Of a stretch of DNA of 64,000 nucleotides, positions 17,441-26,949 are shown piece by piece (position 1 is the first letter of the stretch; each line of letters starts with the position of its first letter). The position numbers were made by a program, and so were the translations under genes. Location: NCBI RefSeq assembly GCF_016316925.1, contig NZ_JAEEGB010000013.1, positions 62,001-126,000 on the forward strand. The letters run 5' to 3'. Source of the DNA: Clostridium aciditolerans (GTDB taxonomy: Bacteria > Bacillota > Clostridia > Clostridiales > Clostridiaceae). The notes beneath the pieces are model-generated. The model did not search any database. It was not told the origin of the DNA and worked only from the letters and a program-made list of their open reading frames with translations.

Positions 17441-18634
17441 TTAGGCTTTCTGTTGGAGTACCTTAACGGCCTCCGGTAAGATAAGCTTTCCATCAACTCG
17501 CTGAGTCGCAATAAATCCTACTTGACCTGTAACAGCATAGAGTTCATTTAATCGTTTGAATACTCGTCCTTGACGGTCTGCCACCCAGTAATAACTAAAA
17601 TCACCGAATACCACAGTCTTTGCACCTGCTTCAATAGTAGGTACATAGGATGAGGTGTACAGCGGACGGTTAAGAATAGTATCAGGTGTTCCCGCTTGGA
17701 TGGAAGGTTGCCATAGGTACTGGCCATTACCGTCTTTTAATTTACGGATAGCTTTTATAGTGGCATCATTCATTATGAATACTGCCTTATTACGATAAGG
17801 TGCTTTCAAGCTGTAGAATAAATCTAAAACCTCATCCAAAGTAATGGCAGTGGCACTTGCCGCAGTAACACCAACTTGACCGCCGCCTGTGGCATTTAAA
17901 ATTCCTGTTGGCTTACCTGTGCCATCACCTACAAAGAAGGCTTCCTCCTCCTTGTTACCAATGCGACGGGCAAATTCTCTTGTGATGTAGCTTTCGAGAT
18001 TAAACACGGAATCGTTTAGTAGCTCCTCAGAGACTTTAATCATTGTCGCTAGTTTATAGGCCCCGATGGATACTTGACCGAAGCTGTCATCACTTTCTGG
18101 GATAGCTCCTTCTTCATCTATCCAGCTTGCTGTACCTTTGCTTGCAACAACAGGAATCTTACGGTCACCAGAAGATGTAGTAATTACATTGGCCAACCTA
18201 CGGAAAATATTTTCTTCCTCTAGAGCTTCTACTAGAGTACGTTCAAACTCATCTGGCACAAGGAATCCACCTTCAGAATCAGTGCCAATCTTTAGAGCGT
18301 TCCTTACTTCATAGCTGACATTGTCACGCATCGCATTCCAGAAAGCTTTTTTGTATTCAGCACTTGCACGACCGGTCATTTCCTCTCCAGTTCTAGTAGG
18401 TTCGTTGGTAATTGGGTTACTGGTTGCTTTCGACAGTTCCAAGTCGATAGATGCTTGGCGTTCTAAACGTTCAATTTCCTTACCAAGAGCCACCACATCG
18501 GCTTCCATTTTTTCATAGGTTGTCGTGTCCTCAGCGGATAACAGTCCATCACCGCCACGTTTTGAATCAAGGAATGCCTTTGCTGCGTCCCATGCTTTAG
18601 CGCGTTTCTCGCGCAATTCAAGAATTTTACTCAT
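17441..18634 (-). CDS. HK97-type major capsid protein
   Basis: 397 residues. Residues 1-100 are a charged coiled-coil delta (scaffold) domain with ELREKRAKAWDAAK. From about 105 the HK97 fold begins (KIGTDSEGGFLVPDEFERTLVEAL), with IKVSEELLNDSVFNLESYI and VDGKLILPEAVKVL at the end. The scaffold part is expected to be removed by the protease encoded just upstream (18654-19343). Confidence 0.95.
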   Translation of the reverse strand: MSKILELREKRAKAWDAAKAFLDSKRGGDGLLSAEDTTTYEKMEADVVALGKEIERLERQASIDLELSKATSNPITNEPTRTGEEMTGRASAEYKKAFWNAMRDNVSYEVRNALKIGTDSEGGFLVPDEFERTLVEALEEENIFRRLANVITTSSGDRKIPVVASKGTASWIDEEGAIPESDDSFGQVSIGAYKLATMIKVSEELLNDSVFNLESYITREFARRIGNKEEEAFFVGDGTGKPTGILNATGGGQVGVTAASATAITLDEVLDLFYSLKAPYRNKAVFIMNDATIKAIRKLKDGNGQYLWQPSIQAGTPDTILNRPLYTSSYVPTIEAGAKTVVFGDFSYYWVADRQGRVFKRLNELYAVTGQVGFIATQRVDGKLILPEAVKVLQQKA

Positions 18635-18653
18635 TGTTATTTCCTCCTTTAAA

Positions 18654-19343
18654 TTAGTGCGAAATTAAAGAAAGCCGCTTATCCAGCGACTCAATGGGTG
18701 TACCTGTTTTCTGTTTTGGTTGTTTTGGCAGTTTGCTGATAAGCGAGTTAGTAACGGCCATCCTGCTAAAGATAAGACTATCCGTCAAATCTGGTGTTTC
18801 ACTTTCCATGAACATGATCTTGTCTGCAAAACCAAGTTCAATGGCTTTATTTGCATTCATCCATGATTCTGCATCCATCAGATGGGAGAGTTTTGTTCGG
18901 GAAAGACCCGTTTTTAGCTCATAGGCATTAATAATACTTTCCTTAACCTCATCTAATAGTGCTTTTGCTCGTAGCATTTCCTCACTGTCACCGATAGCAA
19001 TCGTTGATGGGTTATGAATCATCAGCATGGAAACCGGGGACATATATACATCTCCACCTGCCATTGCAATAACGGATGCCGCACTTGCCGCAAGCCCATC
19101 AATCTTTACATTGACTTTTCCGGTATACTCCATCAGCATGTTATAAATCTGGGCTGCTGCAAATACATCACCTCCAGGAGAATTAATCCACACCGTAATG
19201 TCGCCAGTGCTTGCCAGCAGTTCATCTTTGAAAAGTTTAGGTGTGACCTCATCGCCCCACCACGTTTCTTCGGATATTACTCCGTTTAAATAAAGGGTAC
19301 GTTCTTCATCAGAATCTCGCACCCAGTTCCAAAACTTTCTCAT
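18654..19343 (-). CDS. ClpP-like prohead protease
   Basis: 229 residues with the ClpP fold: INSPGGDVFAAAQIYNML (54-70), GLAASAAS with the likely catalytic Ser87, and MIHNP with His110. It cleaves capsid scaffold parts during head maturation. It lies between the portal and capsid genes, and its ATG abuts the portal stop (19343/19344). Confidence 0.93.
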   Translation of the reverse strand: MRKFWNWVRDSDEERTLYLNGVISEETWWGDEVTPKLFKDELLASTGDITVWINSPGGDVFAAAQIYNMLMEYTGKVNVKIDGLAASAASVIAMAGGDVYMSPVSMLMIHNPSTIAIGDSEEMLRAKALLDEVKESIINAYELKTGLSRTKLSHLMDAESWMNANKAIELGFADKIMFMESETPDLTDSLIFSRMAVTNSLISKLPKQPKQKTGTPIESLDKRLSLISH

Positions 19344-20588
19344 TTACTGACCTCCTTCGGTTTTGGCAAACGCACCTGCGTCAGCCAGTTTTGTCATATT
19401 TCCATTAACCAAATATAAATCGCCGCCTTCCTCAGCTGGTATTCTGTTCATGTCCTCCAGTTCACGGATATCGTTGGCTGACATCCAGCCATTTTGACGA
19501 CCTGTAGCGTAGCCATTCATACGACTTTGGTAATCACCACGAAGCAGACCGTCCAAATTGAACTTGATAAACAGTGAAGTTTTCTCAGAAGGCAAAATAA
19601 GCGATTGCTGGAGACTTTGTTCCCATCGCACCACCCACGGATCAAGGGTGTATTTTACAAACTCCAAAGACTGCTGTTCAATATTGGAGAAACTGGATTT
19701 CTCTAAATCTCCCACCATATGAGGCGGCACACGGAAAATTCTCGCAATCTCATTGATTTGAAACTTCCGTGTTTCTAGAAATTGAGCCTGTTCTGGAGGG
19801 ATGCCGATGGCTTGAAACTTCATCCCCTCTTCCAACACAGCGATTTTGTGAGCATTGCCTGTGCCTTGATAGGCACTATTCCAACTATCCTTGACCCTCT
19901 GTATATCTTTGATTACTCCTGGGTGTTCCAGCACACCTCCGGGATTAGCACCATTGGCAAAGAATGCTGCACCGTACTCTTCAGTAGCAAGTGACATACC
20001 GATTGCATTTTTCGCCATAGCGATTGGGCTATAGCCAATGAGTCCATCAAAACCTAAGCCAGGTATGTGTAGAACTTCATCTTTACGGAGTGTGACATAG
20101 CCACCTTTTGGGTTTAGGCCACTTTCATCAGTATCACGATAGTAGGTATAGACCAGCTCTCCGTTTGTTGCTCGACTAACTTCCATCTTGTTAGGAAGTA
20201 GGGGATAAAGTGCAACTGCCTGCCCACGACCGTTTCTGACCACCTGTGCATAGGCATTGCCCCAAAGCAAAAGATGACTCATCAGTGTTTCTCGAAACAC
20301 GAATGAAGTCATCTCTGGATTTGGTTCATCATGAAGAAGGTAATACAACGGGTGGAAAGGAATCCTTTCTTTACCTCCATCAGAACGATATCTATATACA
20401 TGAAGTGGAAGTCCGGCAATCGCTTCAGCTAATATCCTTACGCAGGCATACACTGCTGTTGCCTGCATTGCAGTACGTTCATTAACCATTTTGCCAGATG
20501 ACGTACCACCAAACAGGAAGGAAAATGCACTACCCACACGGTTTTGCGGTTTGTCCCTTGACCGAAACAGTCCTTTTATTAGATTCAT
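19344..20588 (-). CDS. HK97-type portal protein
   Basis: 414 residues from ATG 20588 (GGAGGTG 6 bp upstream). Signs of the HK97 portal family: VYACVRILAEAIAGLPLHVY, the central LLWGNAYAQVVRNGRG, GYSPIAMA, and FRVPPHMVGDLEKSSFSNIEQQSLEFV near the crown. It forms the dodecameric ring for DNA entry and exit. Confidence 0.95.
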   Translation of the reverse strand: MNLIKGLFRSRDKPQNRVGSAFSFLFGGTSSGKMVNERTAMQATAVYACVRILAEAIAGLPLHVYRYRSDGGKERIPFHPLYYLLHDEPNPEMTSFVFRETLMSHLLLWGNAYAQVVRNGRGQAVALYPLLPNKMEVSRATNGELVYTYYRDTDESGLNPKGGYVTLRKDEVLHIPGLGFDGLIGYSPIAMAKNAIGMSLATEEYGAAFFANGANPGGVLEHPGVIKDIQRVKDSWNSAYQGTGNAHKIAVLEEGMKFQAIGIPPEQAQFLETRKFQINEIARIFRVPPHMVGDLEKSSFSNIEQQSLEFVKYTLDPWVVRWEQSLQQSLILPSEKTSLFIKFNLDGLLRGDYQSRMNGYATGRQNGWMSANDIRELEDMNRIPAEEGGDLYLVNGNMTKLADAGAFAKTEGGQ

Positions 20589-20632
20589 AGGCGTCACCTC
20601 CGAATATAAACATTGTTGTTAACCATTAAGGT

Positions 20633-22237
20633 TTAAAAGACAATCAAACCTCGCTCGTCATACACCGAATCTCCACTATTACCTGAGCCACAACGAATAG
20701 CACGATCAAGTGCCATGATAGTTGCCACCGCGCCATCTATTTTTTCTGTACTTTTTTCTTTATCCGGCTTCACGTTGCCCGCCGGATCAGTTTTTATAAA
20801 GATGTTGTCCATCATCCAACGAAGCACTGGATGCCCACCGTGTGCTATTCTTTCTTCTAATGTCAATTTCATCAGTTCTTTGGTTGGTGGTGACATATCT
20901 TTAAAGCCTTGACCGAAAGGAACGACAGTAAAGCCTAATCCTTCAAGGTTCTGAACCATTTGAACAGCTCCCCAACGGTCAAACGCAATTTCTCGAATGT
21001 TATATTTTTCGCCCAGTTCTTCAATAAACCGCTCAATGTAGCCGTAATGCACTACATTGCCTTCTGTGGTTAGAATATACCCTTGCTTCTCCCAAAGATC
21101 GTATTGCACATGGTCTCTTCGGACTCGGAGGTCAATGTTGTCCTCTGGCATCCAAAAATACGGAAGAACAATGTATTTATCTGTTTCATCCTCTGGTGGG
21201 AACACCAACACAAAGGCTGTAATGTCTGTTGTAGAAGATAGGTCAAGACCCCCATAACATACCCGCCCTTCAAGACTTTCTGGTATAACTGGAAATGCAC
21301 AGGCATCCCACTTTGCCATTGGCATCCAACGGACAGACTGTTTAACCCACTGATTCAATCTTAACTGCCTGAAGCTGTTCTCTTCAGCAGGGTTTTGCTT
21401 TGCACTTTCACAAGCTGCCCTTACCTTGTCAATTCCCACCGTAATTCCTAAGCTTGGATTTGCTTTCTTCCACACTTTTGGATCTGTCCAATCATCCTCT
21501 TCTTTAGCACCATAGATTACGGGGTAAAAGGTAGGATCGTATTTTCTGCCCTCAATAATATCAACCGCTTTTTGGTGTGTTTCGTAGCAGATACTTTGAG
21601 TATCCGTTCCCGCTGTGGTGATAAGAAAATACAGCGGTTGGGTCCTTGCATCCCCAGATCCTTTTGTCATAACATCAAATAGTTTCCGGTTTGGCTGAGT
21701 ATGAAGTTCATCGAAAACAACACCATGTATATTGAAGCCGTGTTTGGAGTAGGCTTCAGCCGACAATACCTGATAGAAGCTGTTGGTCGGCAGGTACACC
21801 AATCGCTTAGTTGAAGCCAGCAACTTTACTCGTTTATTCAGTGCCGGACACATCCGCACCATATCGGCTGCTACTTCAAATACAATTGATGCCTGCTGGC
21901 GATCGGCGGCACAACCATACACCTCCGCCCGTTCTTCACCATCACCGCAAGTGAGGAGAAGTGCAATTGCTGCGGCAAGCTCACTTTTTCCCATCTTTTT
22001 AGGTATCTCTACATAAGCAGTATTAAACTGCCGATATCCATCTGGCTTTAAAATTCCAAATAAATCACGGATTATTTGCTCCTGCCAATCGATAAGTTCA
22101 AAAGGCTTACCTGCCCATAAACCTTTCGTATGGGAGAGTGCTTCGATAAAAGCTACAGCGTAATCAGCAGCATCCTTATCGTAATATGACCCATCAGCTA
22201 TAAAGGCGGTCGGCTTATATTTCTTCAGTTTCCGCAT
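20633..22237 (-). CDS. Terminase large subunit
   Basis: 534 residues from ATG 22237. ATPase domain with a Walker-A-like PKKMGKSE (79-86) and Walker B VVFDELHTQ (about 205). The C-terminal RuvC-like nuclease has GGLDLSSTTD and the later FDRWG and DGAVATIMA acidic residues. This is the HK97/P27-partnered TerL type. Oddly, it is separated from its small subunit (28126-28677) by a 6-kb methylation cassette. Confidence 0.95.
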   Translation of the reverse strand: MRKLKKYKPTAFIADGSYYDKDAADYAVAFIEALSHTKGLWAGKPFELIDWQEQIIRDLFGILKPDGYRQFNTAYVEIPKKMGKSELAAAIALLLTCGDGEERAEVYGCAADRQQASIVFEVAADMVRMCPALNKRVKLLASTKRLVYLPTNSFYQVLSAEAYSKHGFNIHGVVFDELHTQPNRKLFDVMTKGSGDARTQPLYFLITTAGTDTQSICYETHQKAVDIIEGRKYDPTFYPVIYGAKEEDDWTDPKVWKKANPSLGITVGIDKVRAACESAKQNPAEENSFRQLRLNQWVKQSVRWMPMAKWDACAFPVIPESLEGRVCYGGLDLSSTTDITAFVLVFPPEDETDKYIVLPYFWMPEDNIDLRVRRDHVQYDLWEKQGYILTTEGNVVHYGYIERFIEELGEKYNIREIAFDRWGAVQMVQNLEGLGFTVVPFGQGFKDMSPPTKELMKLTLEERIAHGGHPVLRWMMDNIFIKTDPAGNVKPDKEKSTEKIDGAVATIMALDRAIRCGSGNSGDSVYDERGLIVF

Positions 22238-22326
22238 AAACACCGCCCCTTTTATGAAAAAGGACAAAAGAAAAGAGCCTTAATCCTATAGATGAAGCCC
22301 TTCTCCTTATCCTAGTTAAATTTTAT

Positions 22327-22515
22327 TTACTTCTTTTCATCCACTTCCCCCGTCAGTATGAAATGAGCATATTCCGTTTTATGGTCTATTAAATAGACTA
22401 CCAATTCATAAAACCCTCGTTCATTTGCTTCATACTGGACTCGGTTTGCATCAAACATATTTGTGACTCCACTTTCTCGGATGGAAAGGATTTGTTCTTT
22501 GATTATCTCATTCAT
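22327..22515 (-). CDS. DUF5049-like small protein
   Basis: 62 residues: KEQILSIRESGVTNMFDANRVQYEANERGFYELVVYL, the pattern of a small DUF5049-type family common in Firmicutes phages and mobile elements. Function is unknown. A GGAGG site precedes the ATG. It sits between DUF4314 and TerL. Confidence 0.75.
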   Translation of the reverse strand: MNEIIKEQILSIRESGVTNMFDANRVQYEANERGFYELVVYLIDHKTEYAHFILTGEVDEKK

Positions 22516-22538
22516 TTATTACCTCCTCCGATTCATGT

Positions 22539-22766
22539 TTACTCTTCGATTCTCTTGCATAAATCCTCACCAAAGGCCACTCCAAGGGAACCACCCAAAT
22601 CCCAACTGACGTGAATCGTTCCTATGTCATCAACACTAGTAACCGTACCTTTCGCTCCAGGCTGAAGTTTGGTATAGGGGTCGTTCATTTTAAGTAGCAT
22701 GACACGAGTTCCTGGAGTGTAATAGCTTCTAAGTTGCTTTAACATTTCTGGGTGAATGCTATTCAT
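22539..22766 (-). CDS. DUF4314 protein
   Basis: 75 residues with PGTRVMLLKMNDPYTKLQPG, then GTVTSVDDIGTIHVSWDLGGSLG, which identifies the DUF4314 family: a small SH3-like beta barrel. Its ATG overlaps the end of the upstream gene (22763). Found widely next to phage methylation and packaging genes; no role is established. Confidence 0.8.
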   Translation of the reverse strand: MNSIHPEMLKQLRSYYTPGTRVMLLKMNDPYTKLQPGAKGTVTSVDDIGTIHVSWDLGGSLGVAFGEDLCKRIEE

Positions 22767-23455
22767 TGTTCACTCACCTCCTGCTTGGCCGTTCCGCTTT
22801 TGAAAGCGGAGCTACCTGAAAGCTTGGAAAGGAGAATCTTTCGTTCCATTTTATATTCTGAGCCGATAAAACCAAGCCTTAGAAGGAAGCAACGGAAAGC
22901 GTATTTTTCATTCTCTACTGATTTCTCGGTGGAGTTGACACGGGTCTGTTTTTTCGCCATTTCGCAAAGTGCCGTGACAAAATGGGTGTATGCCTTAACC
23001 TCCTCTGAGGAGCACTCACCTTGAAACCAAGGGAATGCTACAAATTCCTCATTTACAATGATGGGAATGGAATCCGTATCAAGCGCTTTCTTTATAAGAG
23101 CCGCTTTGCTCTCTACCAATCCTTTTAGGTTCTCGATTGCCGTGTCGGTAAAATCTGCCCGTGGCATTTGAATTATCAGATTGATAGATTCTTCCGTTTC
23201 ATTTGCTTCTGCTTTCGGAGGTGGTGCGTCAAATTCTTCTGAAATTGCTTTGAAGTCGTGAAGTCCCAATAGATCATCGACCAGTTCCTTATTGTCTGGT
23301 CCGCTTAGAACTCCGTTTTTGTTAACATTGTAGTCTGCCACCTCATATGCAAATGTAGGTGCTCCGAGATATTTTACAGGGGCATTCAGTTGTTGGCTGA
23401 TTGCGTTAACCAGTGCTTTTCTTTTTGGTCCCGTAACATTATAGTTAATCTGCAT
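22763..23455 (-). CDS. Uncharacterised phage protein of methylation cassette
   Basis: About 230 residues. The N-terminal part (INYNVTGPKRKALVNAISQQL, then YLGAPTFAYEVADYNVNKNG) looks alpha/beta. The middle is acidic and likely flexible. The C-terminal 100 residues (FPWFQGECSSEEVKAYTHFVTALCEMAK) are conserved-looking and helical. I do not recognise an enzyme motif. ATG 23455 is favoured over 23461, which is too close to GGCGGT. It overlaps DUF4314 and lies about 100 bp after the cytosine methyltransferase gene. Confidence 0.65.
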   Translation of the reverse strand: MQINYNVTGPKRKALVNAISQQLNAPVKYLGAPTFAYEVADYNVNKNGVLSGPDNKELVDDLLGLHDFKAISEEFDAPPPKAEANETEESINLIIQMPRADFTDTAIENLKGLVESKAALIKKALDTDSIPIIVNEEFVAFPWFQGECSSEEVKAYTHFVTALCEMAKKQTRVNSTEKSVENEKYAFRCFLLRLGFIGSEYKMERKILLSKLSGSSAFKSGTAKQEVSEQ

Positions 23456-23555
23456 TTTCATACCGCCTTTCTATTTTCGGTACGTACATATATCACTCTA
23501 AAAGCTGTTAATATCAAGTCATTTAGAGCATCTTTCTGTAGAAAATACGGTTCCA

Positions 23556-25715
23556 TTAATCGGCGGTATTTTGTGTAGATAACACAATGCCAGTCAGCAC
23601 AAAACAAACGCATGGAAGTGCTACGCCATTACCCCACATTTTATATTCAGCTGCATCGGAATGAGGATTGTTAAGCCATTTTATAATCTGATTTCTTGTT
23701 TTTGGCCTTTTGCTTTTACCTATAATTTTGCGGTGAGTTTCCCAAACCTCCGTCCAGAATGAAATTTCATCTTCTGTCGGATTTTCCGTATCAAGATCAT
23801 CGCACCAATCGTCGGGAAAACCTTGCAATCTTGCACATTCCGTTGGTGTAAGCCTTCGAACAATATAGTCCGGCTCAACCAATCCATTTTGATAGCCTGG
23901 ATTGGTACCATTGATAATCGTATTTGATGTACCGTCCTGTCTGTAACATTGACTTTCGGCTTTCATCTGAGGGTAAAATGAAGCTGGGTGTGCCACTGCT
24001 CCAGGACCTTTTGCTGTAAGCGTAGGTTGCTGTTCTTCATCTATAGTCGGTTTATAAAGAGCGTTCTGTCCTTGATTAAAAGCCGCCCTATCAATACCGT
24101 AAGAAGGTTGAGTCACTACAGGGGCATCCTTATAATCTCTCGACAATAGAGTAGGTGCTTTATCTTCTTCAACCTGTGCATAGGCTCCGGTAGTCATGGC
24201 ATAGGCAACAGCATGACGATCGGCGGTATTAAGCGTGAAAGAAACATCTTCATCTATACCGCTTCCTTGGGGACCGTTTTTATCCTCTCTTCCAATCATC
24301 GAGCCTTGCAGAGCAACCACTGCAATACCACCTTGATTACATCCTGGATTTCCTCCATTAGCATCAATGGTTCGAGAAGTATCCGCTTCATATATACCGC
24401 TATGTGGATTGCTAGACTGCATGGAATTACTTTTATCAGAGCAGATGCCATATGCGGTAGGCACAAAAACGGTTTGATCATTATTGCATCCAAGAGTTGC
24501 AGACTTGTCATCTTGTATCAATGCACCCTTACCACCGCCTTCACAGCCGGAGCGGATTTTTAACGTTTTAGGAGTATTCATAACAAGGGGGACATTCCCT
24601 CCACCAGTTCCCATCCGAGAGGTCAGCGTCTGTACCTTATTATCCTCCGAGAGTTTCACACGGCTATCAGTTGGATGGTTTTCAATGACAACAGCTGTTT
24701 GATTATCTCCCATGTTTGCACGAAGTGATCCACTTAAGTTTTCGTCAGTATGACCACCAACTCGAGAAGCAGCGCCCGGTTCAAAGGACATGACTGTACC
24801 CGGAACAACACCTGCTCTTAGGGTAGGGGAGCGTTCTTCCTCATAACCGACACTTCTACTTTTGGCACTGTGTTCGGTACAAAATCCGCTTGACTGCATT
24901 ACGCAAGGCTGATGCCCATGTTCCTCAGCTCGAAGTGTTGCGGTGATATCCTCCGAAACAGACATCACTCTTCCGCCTTGGTCATTTAGGCAAGTTATGC
25001 TATCGCCTGTTTTTCCAGTGCAGTTTTTAGCATTTCCGGAAGTTCTTTGCCACGGGCTGCCGCTCGGCGTAAAATTCCTTGGCATGCCTTCGGACTCAAA
25101 TAGTATTTCTGCGGCACATCTGCCTGCAAAATCTGCGACAAGGTAGATTCTACGACGACGTTGGGGTACTCCGAAATATTGCGCATCGATAGTTCGGTAA
25201 GCCACACTCCATCCGTCTCCCATATAGATGTCAGCGTATGGCCATCGTCCTTTTTCAGGTAAAGGCACCGAGGTGTTCGGCTCTTTGACACTGATGACCG
25301 CTTCGAGGACTGCCTTGAAGTCTTCTCCTTTATTTGACGAGAATGCGCCGGGGACATTTTCCCAGACTGCGTACCTTGGATATTGTCCATTGGTCTTACA
25401 CCTCATTTCTTTAATAATTCGGATTGCTTCATAAAAAAGGACGGATTGCTCTCCATCCAGACCGGCTCTTTTACCCGCCACACTCATATCCGTGCAGGGA
25501 GAGCCAAAAGTTATGATATCTACAGGTGGAAGCTCCGCACCATTCAATTTGTTTATATCCCCATAATGCTTCATCTGAGGGATGCGTTTAGTCGTAACCC
25601 GTATAGGAAACGGCTCAATTTCAGATGCCCATAACGGTTCGATGCCACAAAGCAAACCACCTAAAGGAAAACCACCACTACCATCAAAGAGGGAACCAAG
25701 TGTCAATTTACTCAT
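23556..25715 (-). CDS. DNA cytosine-5 methyltransferase with giant repeat-filled variable region
   Basis: About 719 residues from ATG 25715 (GGAGG 9 bp upstream; 25721 is an alternative). Motif I SLFDGSGGFPLGG, motif IV SPC with the catalytic Cys near residue 74, motif VI ENV near 119, motif VIII QRRRR near 185, motif IX LTPTECARLQGFPDDW near 620 and motif X MWGNGVALPC. Between VIII and IX are about 370 residues, several times the usual target-recognition region. They are made of some ten imperfect units of the form (S/T)xTLxA...VV. It probably protects phage DNA or marks packaging DNA. Confidence 0.9.
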   Translation of the reverse strand: MSKLTLGSLFDGSGGFPLGGLLCGIEPLWASEIEPFPIRVTTKRIPQMKHYGDINKLNGAELPPVDIITFGSPCTDMSVAGKRAGLDGEQSVLFYEAIRIIKEMRCKTNGQYPRYAVWENVPGAFSSNKGEDFKAVLEAVISVKEPNTSVPLPEKGRWPYADIYMGDGWSVAYRTIDAQYFGVPQRRRRIYLVADFAGRCAAEILFESEGMPRNFTPSGSPWQRTSGNAKNCTGKTGDSITCLNDQGGRVMSVSEDITATLRAEEHGHQPCVMQSSGFCTEHSAKSRSVGYEEERSPTLRAGVVPGTVMSFEPGAASRVGGHTDENLSGSLRANMGDNQTAVVIENHPTDSRVKLSEDNKVQTLTSRMGTGGGNVPLVMNTPKTLKIRSGCEGGGKGALIQDDKSATLGCNNDQTVFVPTAYGICSDKSNSMQSSNPHSGIYEADTSRTIDANGGNPGCNQGGIAVVALQGSMIGREDKNGPQGSGIDEDVSFTLNTADRHAVAYAMTTGAYAQVEEDKAPTLLSRDYKDAPVVTQPSYGIDRAAFNQGQNALYKPTIDEEQQPTLTAKGPGAVAHPASFYPQMKAESQCYRQDGTSNTIINGTNPGYQNGLVEPDYIVRRLTPTECARLQGFPDDWCDDLDTENPTEDEISFWTEVWETHRKIIGKSKRPKTRNQIIKWLNNPHSDAAEYKMWGNGVALPCVCFVLTGIVLSTQNTAD

Positions 25716-26949
25716 CCTCATTCACCTCCGGTAGGTCACAATATCTGAATTTCGAACCATCTCTTAAAAGAAACACACCATCAGAATTTCCGACTTGCTC
25801 AATATACCTTTTCACGATGACATCGCAGTACTTTTCATCCAGTTCAATGGTGTAACAAATTCTATCTGTCTGCTCACAGGCAATCAGTGTACTTCCTGAA
25901 CCGCCGAAGGGATCGAGCACAATACAGTTACTAAGGCTTGAGTTCATAATGGGATATGCCACAAGTGCCACTGGTTTCATGGTTGGATGGTCGCCATTTT
26001 TCTTTGGTTTCTCAAACTCCCAGATAGTGGTCTGCTTGCGGTCTGAATACCAGAGATGCTTGCCTTTCTTTTTCCAACCGAAAAGAACCGGTTCATGCTG
26101 CCACTGGTAAGGAGAGCGTCCAAGAACAAGGGACTGCTTTTTCCATATACAAGTGCCGGAAAGATAAAATCCTGCATCTGAGAATGCTCTTCTAAAATTG
26201 AGTCCTTCGGTATCCGCATGGAATACATAAATAGAAGCGTCCTTTGCCATCGCTGCCTCGGTGTTTTGAAATGCCGCAAGCAGGAAATCATAGAACGCTT
26301 CATTCGCCATATTGTCATTTTTGATTTTTCCAGCAGTGCCTTCATAGTTGACGTTATATGGAGGGTCCGTAACTACCAGATTTGCAGCTTTCCCATCCAT
26401 TAAGACATCAAAGGTGTCTTTCTTTGTACTGTCTCCGCAGACTAATCGATGCTGTCCGAGTATCCAAACATCCCCTAAATTCGAAACAGCTTGCTTTTTC
26501 AGCTCGCTGTCTACATCGAAATCATCTTCTTTTATATTATCCTTAAGGGAATCTTTGAAAAGATCCTCCAACTCTCCTGGGTCAAATCCTGTCAAAGACA
26601 CATCAAAGTCTGAAGCATTTAGGTCTGTAATGAGAAGTGCCAATTTATCTTTATTCCAATCGCCACTTATTTTATTTAGTGCAATGTTTAGAGCCTTTTC
26701 CTTTTGCTCATCCATTTCGACAACTACGCATTCTATTTCATCCATGCCCATACTCAGCAGGACTTTCAAGCGTTGATGCCCTCCGATAACTTTGCCTGTG
26801 GTCTTATTCCATATAACGGGTTCTACATATCCAAACTCCTCAAGGGAGCGTTTAAGTTTCTCATATTCCGGATCACCCGGTTTTAAATCCTTCCTTGGGT
26901 TATATTCAGCGGGGATGAGTTGTTTCGTTTTAATCTTCTCTATCAACAT
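25708..26949 (-). CDS. ParB-domain / DNA (N4/N6) methyltransferase fusion
   Basis: About 413 residues. Residues 1-90 are a ParB-like domain (PAEYNPRKDLK..., GKVIGGHQRLKVLLSMG). The C-terminal two thirds are an amino-methyltransferase with DPPYNV (catalytic D/NPPY type) before FGGSGSTLIACEQT (SAM-binding), the D12/beta order. ATG 26949 lies inside the end of the SAM synthetase gene and has GGTGG upstream. The combination is common in Firmicutes prophages and acts with the other enzymes of this cassette. Confidence 0.9.
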   Translation of the reverse strand: MLIEKIKTKQLIPAEYNPRKDLKPGDPEYEKLKRSLEEFGYVEPVIWNKTTGKVIGGHQRLKVLLSMGMDEIECVVVEMDEQKEKALNIALNKISGDWNKDKLALLITDLNASDFDVSLTGFDPGELEDLFKDSLKDNIKEDDFDVDSELKKQAVSNLGDVWILGQHRLVCGDSTKKDTFDVLMDGKAANLVVTDPPYNVNYEGTAGKIKNDNMANEAFYDFLLAAFQNTEAAMAKDASIYVFHADTEGLNFRRAFSDAGFYLSGTCIWKKQSLVLGRSPYQWQHEPVLFGWKKKGKHLWYSDRKQTTIWEFEKPKKNGDHPTMKPVALVAYPIMNSSLSNCIVLDPFGGSGSTLIACEQTDRICYTIELDEKYCDVIVKRYIEQVGNSDGVFLLRDGSKFRYCDLPEVNEDE

